64,000 nucleotides of DNA from Echiichthys vipera (Eukaryota; Chordata; Actinopteri; Perciformes; Trachinidae). A model generated the notes under the pieces. That model worked only from the letters and a program-made list of their open reading frames with translations, ran no database searches and had not been told where the DNA came from. Both the position numbers and the translations under genes were made by a program. How positions within the stretch are numbered: position 1 is the stretch's first letter; every line of letters begins with the position of its first letter. Where the stretch lies: the NCBI GenBank assembly GCA_963691815.1, contig OY829655.1:15113265-15177264 (forward strand). Direction: 5' to 3'. Of this stretch, positions 1 to 9,277 are shown piece after piece.

Positions 1-1699
1 CTAAATCCTCTAGCTGCTTCTCCCTGACTGAACGCACTGCTGACGGAAGGTCTAGTGAAAAGCGTTTTAGGCCCTACACTGACCAGTATACTTGTGTGTG
101 AGTGTGTGCGTGTCCAAATGTGAATTCATGACCTTCAGATTTGGCTTGCCCTCATAACACATAACTATATTGACCTGGCGGTGATGGTGACACATAGCTT
201 GTGTAAATCATACTCACTGTGGTTTGAGTATTGTTGGCAGTACATTAGTTTCTCTTTGTATTGGCGCATTGTAATTTCAGTCTAACTTTTGTGTGCAATC
301 CGATAACTTTGCTTCAAGTATTTCAAAAATAATTTCCTTTTCTCTGAGTTACCAGTGTTGCGGGTGCCGCTGCTAGTTCCGTTTTTTCTAGGTTTTTTTT
401 CAGAATATATTAGTGCTTTTGTTTTGCTTAATTAGTTGACCCATTTTATGGGCCCAGAACTTTGTTGCATACAATTGTTTGTTTAATTTTTGGGTAAATA
501 AACTCTTCCACTTTTAACTCCTTATGCCAGCCCCGTCCCTCACAAGTTATCTGATTTTTTATTTATTTTCCTATGCAATGTACAATGTTTTTTATGCACT
601 TAAAATATGGAAGGAATATATATGCAAGTAACTTAGATAATGAGAAGCAGGGATTGCATATTTGAAGTGGTTTAAGCCAAACCTGATGTTTTTTCACTTT
701 CTTAGGTTGCCATTGCAATTGGTTGTAAATAAATCTAGTTCCGAAGCAATGCTTTATGGAATTGCTTTCTAAGCATTGATTGTGCTTATTGTTGATTAGA
801 CAACTGAGATTTTTTGAATAAGAACATCTAGGAAAGCAAACAATGAATTCATATGAAAGCTATTGTTATCAGTCATAATCGCATTTCTGTGGTTGCTTTG
901 CTTCCATGAGAAACAAATGGTATATGCAAAATAGTTTCATGATGTTTTAACATAAAAACAGCCAAAATACTAGCTCGAAAAGCCACGGCAATGAAGTCAC
1001 AACTTCAAGTGGGGAGCCGCAGCAGTGGAAAAGCACATCCCTGCCATGCTTGCTCGAGACATAGCCTCTTTCTAAAAAAGTCGAAAAGTTATTGGAATAT
1101 AGTATGAAAAGGAGAGAGAGAGTTTGACACAAGTCACTTCACCTTTATATTTCTCAGACTGTATGACTTTGTATAAATGAATGATAGTGGCAGTGAAGAA
1201 ACCATAAGAGGAGAGGGTTAAAATGTGGTCTGTGTTGATGACAAGAGGAAGGTTGGAGTATCACAAATATGTGTATACTGCTGCGTGTGGTAGCAGCACC
1301 AGCAACACCTTCAACATTTTCTCCAGAGCCATTATTACCAAGGAAGTGGGTGGACATTTTCTTTAGGTGGAGGAATTGACTGCTGCTACAGCGAAGATTG
1401 AAGCAGCTAAAGAAGGACCCTTCAGAGCTGATCTGGACAGTCCTTTAAGGTATGCCCACTAACACTACGTGAGGTGAACATTTTGAGGTTGATAATAACT
1501 GTTGAAAGGTCTGTTTAACCTTCTCTATGATGGGTCAGATCAAGCCTTTGAGATAGCAGGTGTATGCATTTCGCTTGTTGAGGAGAGAAATTCTTGACCC
1601 TCTTGTCAAACCAACTGTAAAGCTATTTTGATTATCATGCCAGGAAAAGTACCTGATTAAATATGAGATACCAGCTTCTCTCAAGACAGATTTCCCAAG
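1..1699. other. Anonymous AT-rich DNA, no confident gene
   Basis: No ORF longer than 70 codons here resembles a known protein. An AATAAA at about 497-503 lies in plain AT-rich sequence and is not attached to a recognisable transcript. One possible short exon (1367-1449) is listed separately. I see no clear repeat boundary. Confidence 0.6.
1367..1449 (+). CDS. Possible isolated 83-bp exon, product unknown
   Basis: A pyrimidine-rich stretch ending TTTTCTTTAG precedes this segment and GTATGC follows it, so both splice-like signals are present. One frame is open throughout and reads VEELTAATAKIEAAKEGPF and onward, which has protein-like composition. I do not recognise the protein, and no neighbouring exon was found within about 1.5 kb either side. 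Chance splice signals are common in AT-rich DNA, so this is a weak candidate. It could equally be a pseudogene exon. Confidence 0.15.
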
Positions 1700-1702
1700 T
1701 TA

Positions 1703-2190
1703 GGGTGCACTCACACTGTCCATTCGTACCGTGCCCTGTGCTCTATCGTGATTGCCCCCCCCCCCCCCTCCCTCTGCCCTCCCGGCCCAGGCCCGCTTGT
1801 GCTCAAATTACTCACATTGATCTGTGCCGTGGCTTGAATATATATTGCTTATATGTCATCACCCATCGGACATTTAGTTTTGTCCGACTGATTTTGAATA
1901 TTTTTATCTGGCAAAATTTGCAGTAAATACTCCACCTCCGCATCAAACCACCGCAAACCGTTTGGCGGCATCTTTTTATGTCAGTCACAGGGAACAGATG
2001 CATATAAAAAGACATCAGGACCACTGCCAATGCTTGCGCTCGAACATATGCACACTCTTGTGCCCGTACATGTGCATCCATACTTACAAAAGCCCACCTC
2101 TCTCAACCGGTACAGTTGTACTCACTGGTCAAACGAACTAGACTTTAGCCGTGAAGCGTGTTTAGGCACAGTAGGAATGTACAGTGTGAG
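1703..2190. mobile_element. PIF/Harbinger-type MITE, copy A (decayed)
   Basis: The left end is GGGTGCACTCACACT, preceded by TTA. The right end fades into ACAGTGTGAG and is followed by TTA, the usual Harbinger target duplication. Internally it matches copy B (2194) and the complete copy at 51905-52511, including the CTGCAGTAAA...CTCCACCTC block. On the minus strand, from an ATG at 1971, it keeps a mutated start of the Myb/SANT-like reading frame (residues like WFDAEVEYLLQI). A run of 14 C lies at 1755-1768. The right terminal repeat has lost its last bases. Confidence 0.7.
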
Positions 2191-2193
2191 TTA

Positions 2194-2754
2194 GGGCGCA
2201 CTCACACTGTCCATCCGTACCGTGCCTCGTGCTTTAGGGTACTTGTCCCAGGCCTGTTTGTACTCACACTACCTGGGCCTCGCGCAAATTCTCCTTGCCT
2301 GCCTATACGTCATCACGCCGTCACACGCATTGATTGACATCATCGCGTTGTGTCGCTTTGTTTACAAATTTTTCCATTGACCTCAGAGTTTTTGTGCGTC
2401 TTGTCCAACTGTTTTGAATATTTTCATCTGACCAAATCTGCAGTAAACACTCCACCTCAACATCACACTAACGTGAACCTTTCCCCACCATTGTTTTAAA
2501 TGTCTGCGCATGGTCCGTCCGTCTTTTTTTTCTATGTCCGAACAGGCGCACATAAAATGACGTCAGAACCGGAGTAGGGCTTGTGCTCGTACACGTGCGC
2601 ACACTCTTGCTCGTACATGTGCAAACGTGCTTCACAAAAGCCCACCTCTCCCAAATGGGCCGTGGCCGGCAAGCGTACCGCTTCTAGGCACCGTACAGTT
2701 GCACTCACACTGGTCAAACTAGGCTTTAGCCGTGCTTGCCAAATACTGCCCGTG
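2194..2754. mobile_element. PIF/Harbinger-type MITE, copy B (3'-truncated)
   Basis: It starts GGGCGCACTCACACTGTCC directly after a TTA shared with copy A, so A and B are back to back in the same orientation. It aligns with the complete copy at 51905-52511 through the GTCAAAC...AGGCTTTAGC block and then stops near 2740, lacking the right terminal repeat. The minus-strand Myb/SANT remnant starts at an ATG at 2491 but has an in-frame stop after eight codons and later frameshifts, so it is dead. The next sequence is a different repeat (2755). Confidence 0.7.
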
Positions 2755-2825
2755 TATCTGTGCGTTGGCTTTGAGCATGATGACTTGATGATCACGTGGT
2801 GACAAACTACACACACACACACACA
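2755..2825. repeat. Repeat tail ending in CA microsatellite, copy 1
   Basis: About 56 bp (from TATCTGTGCGTTGGC to GACAAACTA) are nearly identical to 11040-11095. In both places they run directly into a CA-rich microsatellite. This suggests one repeat family whose end, or internal seed, gives rise to CA arrays. The family was not identified. Confidence 0.7.
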
Positions 2826-3429
2826 GATAGACAAATGGTAGAACAGGGTTACTGGTACATTATGCTTTGGATCACCTTTACTAAACATGGTTTACTTCAT
2901 TTCCCTCAATATTGTTTCTAGAATGGACTAATTTTTGATTTCAGGTTCAAGTATGGTAAGTTAATGTTTTGCCAGAATGTTTCTTTATGCCTATAGCCTA
3001 CTAATCAATACAGTCCAGTAAATCTATATACCATCAGTTCTTCAAAGTCTGGCTTTTTTTTTGTTGGTTGATTGTCACTTCAGGAGGTCACTGTGAAGAC
3101 ATTAGAGAATTAGAAACGATCTTGTGTTGGACTCAAACCAACCCCCACGCCAAAAAATATTTTTTAAAATGCCCCTGTGGTAGTTCCCTCTACAGCAGGT
3201 GTCTCCGGGGTACATGTTTTGCCATGATGACGCACGCAAACTGAACTAGCATCGCAGCTGGTAATCAGAAAGTCACACAGCCTGTGTCAAAACGTTACTC
3301 CCAACAGAAGAGTAATGTGAAGTTGGACTATATGTTACCAAATCTGTCTTAGACTGAACAGTTTGTGTGTGCTGGTACAGTGTATCTACATTGAATAAAA
3401 TGTAATCATCAACTAGTTCTACTCAAGCA
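2826..3429. other. Intergenic DNA with one dispersed-repeat fragment
   Basis: Mostly anonymous. Positions 3171-3240 (TGTGGTAGTTCC...TACATGTTTTGCCATGATGACGC) match a repeat also present at 57960-58030 and, inverted, at 60905-60985. No gene is visible before the LINE begins at about 3430. Confidence 0.6.
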
Positions 3430-3529
3430 CTCACAGCTCTCCTTTTTTTAGCCGCTTTCTCGCTAATTCCATAGTGTTAAACGTTACACGCTGTTAGCCA
3501 CTTTAGCTTAGCAGTTAGCTTCACGGCTG

Positions 3530-4420
3530 GTGATGGCTTACCCCTCTCCTCCTGCTCTCTCTTGCTCGGAGTGTCTTATGTTTAGCTACTCCTCTGCCTC
3601 CTTTAGTGATAATGGTAAGTGTAATAAGTGTAGTGTATTTGTAGCGCTAGAGGCGAGGCTCAGTGAGTTAAAGGCACGGCTCCGCACCATGGAAGCTCAG
3701 TCTTACGCTACGGTAGCTACCCGGCCACCTCTAACTTTAGCCGGTGCGAAGCCACATAGTGTAGCGTTAGCTTCTGCTAACCCTCCCCCAGCAATCCCTG
3801 AGCAGCCAGGTTCCTCCTGGGTGACTGTGAGAGGAAAGCATAGTTCTAAATCGAAGTCCATAGTTAACCATCCGCCCGTTCACGTTTCAAACAAGTTTTC
3901 TCCACTCAGTGACAAACCTGCTGAGGAAACAACACTGGTTATTGGCAGCTCCATTTTGAGAAACATGAACTTAGTGACACCAGGGACCATAGTAAAATGC
4001 GTCCCAGGGGCCAGAGCGGGCGACATTGAGTCCTATTTGAAACTGCTTGCTAAGGATAAACGTAAATATGGTTTGATTGTTATTCACGTTGGCGGTAAGG
4101 ACACCCGATTACGTCAATCGGAGGTCACTAAAATTAATGTGGAGTCAGTGTGTGCTTATGCAAAAACTATGTCGGACTCCGTAATTTTCTCTGGTCCCCT
4201 GCCCAACTTGAATTGCGATGACATGTATAGCCGCACGTCATCATTCCCACTCATGCTGTCTGGATGGTGCCCGGTAAATAATGTGGGCTTCGTAGATAAT
4301 TGGCAGTCTTTCTGGGGAAAACCTGGTCTTAATAAGAGAGATGGTATTCATCCTTCTTTGGAGGGTGTCACTCTCACATCTAAGAACCTGGACGCAGTTG
4401 TTAGCGGTCTAAAACCATGA
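3530..4420 (+). CDS. LINE ORF1 protein with SGNH/GDSL-esterase-like domain
   Basis: The 296-residue ORF is intact. Residues 1-60 have paired cysteines (12/15 and 31/34) followed by a short heptad-like stretch (ALEARLSELKARLRTME), typical of a small zinc-like motif and coiled coil. Residues 130-296 form an SGNH hydrolase-like fold: block I is VIGSS (137-141), the block III region is HVGGKDT (186-192), and the final DGIH (271-274) supplies the Asp-His pair. In related LINE ORF1 proteins the middle motif is usually HVGTND, so the Asn-to-Lys change at 190 may weaken activity. ORF1 esterases of CR1/L2-type LINEs are thought to act in retrotransposon RNP function; their substrate is unclear. The chosen ATG is the first in frame; a second Met follows immediately. 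Confidence 0.85.
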   Translation: MMAYPSPPALSCSECLMFSYSSASFSDNGKCNKCSVFVALEARLSELKARLRTMEAQSYATVATRPPLTLAGAKPHSVALASANPPPAIPEQPGSSWVTVRGKHSSKSKSIVNHPPVHVSNKFSPLSDKPAEETTLVIGSSILRNMNLVTPGTIVKCVPGARAGDIESYLKLLAKDKRKYGLIVIHVGGKDTRLRQSEVTKINVESVCAYAKTMSDSVIFSGPLPNLNCDDMYSRTSSFPLMLSGWCPVNNVGFVDNWQSFWGKPGLNKRDGIHPSLEGVTLTSKNLDAVVSGLKP

Positions 4421-4699
4421 CAACCCAGTGTTGGGATCGGGAAGCAGAGTCGCAGTTTAATACACCTCTCTGCGCTGCCCTTATCGCAGGTGCCCAGGAA
4501 GCACAGTGGCAGTCTTACACACCTCTCTGCGCTCCCTGTGGACCATTTTCCAGCTCAGTATAGTATACAAACACTGACTGCCCCACGATCATTTAAATTA
4601 ATCAGATCAAAAATGGACAGAAGAGGAGCTATACAAAAAAACTTGATACCAATCAATGCAAAATCTGCGACGATGCAACAAAATCAGAAAATAAAAATG
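4421..4699 (+). other. Inter-ORF region of the LINE
   Basis: This spacer lies between ORF1 and ORF2 of the LINE. It includes a short imperfect tandem repeat (GGGAAGCAGAGTCGCAGTTT... and GGAAGCACAGTGGCAGTC... at about 4438-4530), each followed by an ACACCTCTCTGCGCT stretch. An 80-codon open frame here (4490-4732) looks like chance. Confidence 0.55.
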
Positions 4700-5490
4700 T
4701 GGACTTTTAAACATCAGATCTCTGTCATTTAAAGCTGTATTGGTAAATTATATGATATCAGATAACCATATTGATTTACTCTATCTGACTGAAACATGGC
4801 TGTGTCATGAAGAATATGTTAGCCTAGACGAATCCACTCCTCCCAGTCATATTAATACTCATATTCCTCGAAGCAGTGGTCGGGGAGGAGGCGTTGCAGC
4901 TATTTATGACTCAGACCTATTAATTAACCCTAAACCTAAACTAAATTATAATTCATTTGAAAGTCTGGTTCTTAGTCTTTCACATTCAACCTGGAAAACT
5001 GTGCAGCCAATTATATTTGTTACTGTGCACCGTGCTCCTGGTCCGTACTCTGAATTTCTGTCTGAATTCTCAGAGTTTCTGTCAAATTTAGTCCTTAAAT
5101 CTGACAGTAATCAGTAATCATTGTAGGAGATTTTAAGATTCATGTGGACAGCGATAATAATAGTCTTAGTACTGCGTTTATCTCTCTATTAGATTCGATT
5201 GGTTTTAGTCAGAGTGTACATAAACCTACTCACTGTTTTAATCACACCCTCGACCTTGTTTTGGCTTATGGTGTGGAAATTAATGACTTAATAGTCTTTC
5301 CACTGAATCCTATTTTATCAGACCATTATTTGATAACTTTTGAATTCATATTACAAGACTACTCACCTCAGGGTAAAAGTGTCTACACTAGATGATTATC
5401 TGATAGTGCTATAACTAAATTTAAGGAAGCAATTCCATCTGCATTTACTTTAATGCCTTATCCTAATATTCAAGATTCCTGTACCAACTA
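4700..5490 (+). pseudogene. LINE ORF2 fragment: AP-like endonuclease domain, broken
   Basis: The frame opens with NIRSLSFKAVLVNY (about 4701-4745), matching the N-terminal Asn motif of LINE endonucleases. LTETWL follows, carrying the catalytic Glu, then GRGGGVAAIY. A frameshift with an in-frame stop lies at about 5115. The next frame reads IIVGDFKIHVD, normally GDFN, so a conserved Asn is Lys here. It goes on to SDHYLITFEF, the terminal SDH motif. A TGA at 5394-5396 probably replaces a Trp codon, because the frame continues (LSDSAITKFKEAIPSAF) to about 5490. The enzyme would nick target DNA for target-primed reverse transcription. This copy cannot make it. Just after 5480 the sequence jumps to the RT tail, which marks the internal deletion. 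Confidence 0.8.
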
Positions 5491-5512
5491 AAACAAATCG
5501 AAGAGAACATAT

Positions 5513-5715
5513 GAAGAGCTCTTTTCCAAAACGAGATAAACGCCAAATTTTAAAAAAATGAGTTTTTCACTTTGCTGTATACAGAACCTTTTCACTGCTT
5601 CATCAGTGTTTCATGCCAAATCGCTATATTTCCTTGTTTAAAATGGTCTCAAGATGCAGTTCCTTTCCAAACCGCGACAAGCGCCAAACCTGTTTTTAGC
5701 CTAAACGCTATACGT
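5513..5715. repeat. Left terminal and subterminal repeats of the 4-kb transposon
   Basis: After the terminal repeat (core TTTCCAAAACG at 5523), similar motifs recur in the same orientation: CCAAATCGCTATATTTCC near 5617, TTTCCAAACCGCGACAAGC near 5668 and CCTAAACGCTATACG near 5699. The shared core is roughly CMAAWCGCTATA. Arrays like this are typical transposase binding sites (inference). Confidence 0.6.
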
Positions 5716-5809
5716 CCTCTCGACCAATCAGAATTCAGTGAGCGTTCTATGCGATCCAACATGGCGGCGCTCTGAAGTGAAAGAGTTTTTTTGTTTGTCC
5801 GTCTACAAA

Positions 5810-6423
5810 ATGAGTGCTTTAAACTACTGTAACGCTTTTGATGGCCTGGATGAGCCAGTGAGACCTACGCCTGGGGGTAGAAAACGCCGACTGGACAAAC
5901 ACAACCACAAAAAACAACAACAGAAGAAGTTTCGTCACTCAGGTGTCGGGTTAGTACCCACAGTGGGATGCGGACACAAGGCTGCTGCGACTGGTTTCTG
6001 TCAAGCCGAGAAGCTGTCACCGCCAATTTGATGATATTTTTACAAAATTTTATGAAAGAGCAAACAAGGTTGACCAGGACCGGTCCATACTTCACCTACT
6101 GGACATAACGCAAGTGAAAAGGCAGCGTCCGAAAGTCCAGGACGTTAATAAACAAAAGGACCGAAATGTATCCGTGAAGTACAGCCTCTTGTGTAGCAGT
6201 CACCCGGAGAAAGTGCCCGTTTGCAAGGCGACCTTTATTAAAGTGTTAGGTGAGTACAATTTGTTTCAGAATTGACTAGTTTAATACTATTTTGTAGGTT
6301 TTTCCATTGTGACAAAGATCTTTTGCTGTAAACAAAATATGCTAACGTGACATGGAAAGTACTGCTAATAATACTAGCTTAAGTTACCGATGTCATTGCT
6401 ATAGAGCAGGTGAAGGGAAGCTA

Positions 6424-6461
<38 letters not shown>

Positions 6462-7965
6462 TGAGAGTGAGAGTGTGAGAGAGAGAGAGAGAGAGAGAGA
6501 GATTCCTGACCCCTGCTAAGGAGAAAACTGGAATGGGGTAGGGGGATAATAGCAAGTTAATTGTGTGTAATTCTTTTTATTTCATACTGGCTCCTATCAA
6601 TGTATATGACAATCTATATAATTTACTTTCACAGTCATCAGCAAAGACCGTGTGTCCAGGGTGGCTCAATATTATGCAGAGACTGCTGAGGCGCGCCCAG
6701 AGAGAAGAGGTGGTGCACGGCACAGTGAGGAGCAAAACAGGAGAAGGGAACTCATTGCTGAGCACATCCAGTCTTTTTCCTGCAGGGCCAGCCATTATGG
6801 GCGGAGAGGAGCACCAGGCCGCAAGTATCTCCCCAGTGACCTGAATGTGCAAAAGATGCATGAGCTCTTTGAGGCTCGGAACCATGCTCAGACCAGCTAC
6901 TCCCTCTATTACTCAGTTTTCTCCAAATATTTCAATCTTGGCTTCGGTCACCCAGCTACAGATGCATGCTCTGATTGTGCCAAATTCAAGATCAGGATTA
7001 CAGATCCAAAGCTAACGTCGACAGAGAAGAGGATGGAATCTGCATCATTCATGTTGCATCGTCGGAGAGCTCGCGTGTTTTATGACCTGTTAGGCAGGGT
7101 TGCTGAAGGTCATGTGACCCTCTGCTTCAATATGATGCAAAACATGGTCCTTCCAAAAACCCCAATAGGACAGGCCTACTACTCACGGCAGATGTATCTT
7201 TACCTGTTTGGTGTTGTTGTGCACCATGGAGAGTACAGTCAACAGACAAAAGATGATGTTCATCTCTACGTGTGGCAGGAAAATGAGGGTAGCAAGGACA
7301 GCAATATGATTGCATCTGCGCTGAGTTACTGCCTCAAGGTTCGACTTCAGGACAAAGTCAGCAGATCCAGGGGGCTTCGGCTGTTCAGCGACTCTTCAGC
7401 GAAGAACATGAACATGGTGTCCATGCTCATGGAACTTCGCCAGTCTTTTCCAAACCTTGCCATAGAGCACACCTTTCCAGTAAGGGGCCACAGCTATCTC
7501 CCAGCAGACCGAGTCTTTGGCAGAATTGAGCAGAAGATCAGGAAAATGGACACAATTCTGCTACCCCAGGAATACCATGCCATCCTGCAGCAGTTTGGCC
7601 ACATCCACGTGTATGGCACAGATTGGGAGGCGTTTGATTATAAGTCAGCAGCAGCAGGTTGTGTTAAGGCTCAGAGGAGATTTAAAATCAGTGAAGCATG
7701 CATGCTTGACTTGAGTACCAACAAGGTTGGTTTCAAGGCGGCTTACAGTGGGGAGTATTGTTTCTATGGTGTATTAAAGCGGGGCAAGCGGTGGGCTGAC
7801 CTGAAACCTGAGTTACTTCCAAAGCAGACCTCTGTGAAGGGCGCAAAGAAGCGCGATGTGCTGGCACTATTGGGAGCAATAGGTGTGTCTGATGTTGTGA
7901 GGGCTTTCTATGAAGGTGCACTGTGTCAGGTGACTGACGATGCAGGCCAGAGTGATGAAGACTAA
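5810..7965 (+). pseudogene. Two-exon transposase-like gene of the 4-kb element
   Basis: Exon 1 runs from the ATG at 5810 to 6249, with donor GTGAGT. The intron is 6250-6634, ending TTTACTTTCACAG. Exon 2 is 6635-7965. The splice keeps frame (ATFIKVL then VISKDRVSRVAQ). Exon 1 has a basic stretch (GGRKRRLDKHNHKKQQQKK), a CGH...GFC cysteine pair and a frameshift at about 6020-6026: SPPI then stop, with FDDIFTKFYERANK resuming in another frame. Exon 2 is open for 444 codons. Numbered from codon 6652, it shows DACSDC (104-109), TLCFNMMQN (156-164), LFSDSSAKNMNM (244-255) and RGHSYLPADRVFGRIE (278-293), then a basic tail. The layout suits an RNase H-like DDE/D transposase and resembles proteins I associate with DUF7869. 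Asn160 sits where I would expect the first catalytic Asp. Frameshift and substitution both suggest loss of function. Family name unconfirmed. Confidence 0.75.
6428..6502. repeat. Compound (GT)n(GA)n microsatellite in transposase intron
   Basis: A pure GT run (6429-6454) is followed by an interrupted GA run to 6502. It lies wholly within the predicted intron, so it does not affect the reading frame. Confidence 0.95.
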
Positions 7966-8023
7966 GAGTGATCCATGCTAAAGTGATGAAGATCTCTCTC
8001 ACGCACACACACTCTCTCACACT

Positions 8024-8703
8024 AGCCCCATTCACGCCGATTCCCACTCCGTGTGAATCTCTCGGAGGTGGCAAGGGGTGAAATTTCGCTCAGGCCTCAC
8101 GCCTCTGGAGGTACTATCAGGGCAGTATTATTGGTGAACTGAACCAGAAGCCCCATTCACACAGGAGAAGACGCGTAAACGCCACAGCAGCAGTTTGACA
8201 ATTCTCCGCCGATGGTGATTCACACAGAGCGAAGCATCTCCGCCTTAAAGACGAGCTGCCGTGGACGGACGGAGACTTTAGTTAACTTTCCCCTAGAAAA
8301 CAGCCTCCGTCCCCGTGAGTGAGGGAGTCAGATTGATGGGGGAAAACCAGGGAAACACCTTGAAGACACACCGACAGCATCATCATGACGTGTACCATCA
8401 CACCCTCTTTAGGAGCCCCAGCACTGGCTTTCTGTGTGAATCCACGGCGGTTCGTCTTTAAGGCGGAGATGCTTCGCTCTGTGTGAATCACCATCGGCGG
8501 AGAATTGTCGAACCGCTGCTGCAGCGTTTATGCATCTTCTCCTGTGTGAATGGGGCTACTGGTTCAGTTCACCAATAATACTGCCCTGATAGTACCTCCA
8601 GAGGCGTATCAGCGCCCCTCGCAACCTTCGAGAGATTCACACTGAGACGGAGGTGGGAATTGTAGTACTAAAGCCACATCCAAATGACAGTGTGAATGGG
8701 GCT
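8024..8703. mobile_element. 680-bp foldback MITE nested in the 4-kb transposon
   Basis: The ends are AGCCCCATTCAC and GTGTGAATGGGGCT, with TA outside each. The arms are long and interrupted. For example, CCTCTGGAGGTACTATCAGG (near 8102) pairs with CCTGATAGTACCTCCAGAGG (near 8584), and the TTCACACAGAGCGAAGCATC region (8219) pairs with 8470-8490. Together about 230 bp of each side can fold, leaving a loop of about 190 bp. It has no coding capacity. It landed in a CT/CA-rich stretch that resumes at 8705. The superfamily is not clear; TA duplication would suit Tc1/mariner-like or similar. Confidence 0.8.
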
Positions 8704-8704
8704 A

Positions 8705-8750
8705 TTCTCTCTCTCTCTGTCCTCTCTCACACACACACACACACACACAC
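8705..8750. repeat. CT then CA microsatellite
   Basis: (CT)n at 8705-8727 runs into (CA)11 ending at 8750. Together with similar sequence at 7991-8021 it probably formed one array before the foldback element inserted. Confidence 0.9.
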
Positions 8751-8767
8751 TATGTGATTAGTTTTAT

Positions 8768-9036
8768 GTATAGTGGACAATGGTCCTACTGTTTTACCGG
8801 TTCGACACTTTACTTAACGCCAATGTAGTACTTAATAACTTGCCTATTGAATATTGTTATCATTATTGAATATTTTTAAGCATTTGTTTTTTTCATGCAT
8901 ATGTAGCGGACAAAATGGTCCTACTGTTTACAGGTTTGACACTTTACTTAAAAAAAAAAAGACTGAATGTATTAACTTGCCTATTGAATATTGTAACCTA
9001 TACTATTGTACTTTTTACAGGTTCGGCACTGAATGA
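8768..9036 (+). repeat. Diverged tandem duplication, period about 130 bp
   Basis: The block GGACAATGGTCCTACTGTTT...CACTTTACTTAA...AACTTGCCTATTGAATATTGT (8774-8861) recurs at 8909-8993. A third partial unit (TTTTACAGGTTCGGCACT) lies at 9013-9030. It sits between the foldback MITE and the right subterminal repeats of the 4-kb transposon. Function unknown. Confidence 0.75.
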
Positions 9037-9277
9037 CTATTTGCCTAAATGTGTTACTAAATCATTTGAAGTATTGTTGACATTGTTGTACTTTTATTTG
9101 ATTAGTGGAATTTGTATGTGTATTATACAAATACCACTAAATGTGGAATTGAAAAATATTTATTTTATTTTTTTGGCTGTTATTTATTTATTTAATGCAT
9201 TTGCATTTATTTGACTTATATTCATCTATAGTCCCTGATATCATATATTCTCTTGTGCTTTTAAAAAAAAGTCACAA

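Noticed and set aside
2532..2888. 118-codon minus-strand ORF
   Set aside because: It runs through the Harbinger MITE copy and the CA-tailed repeat in the wrong frame.
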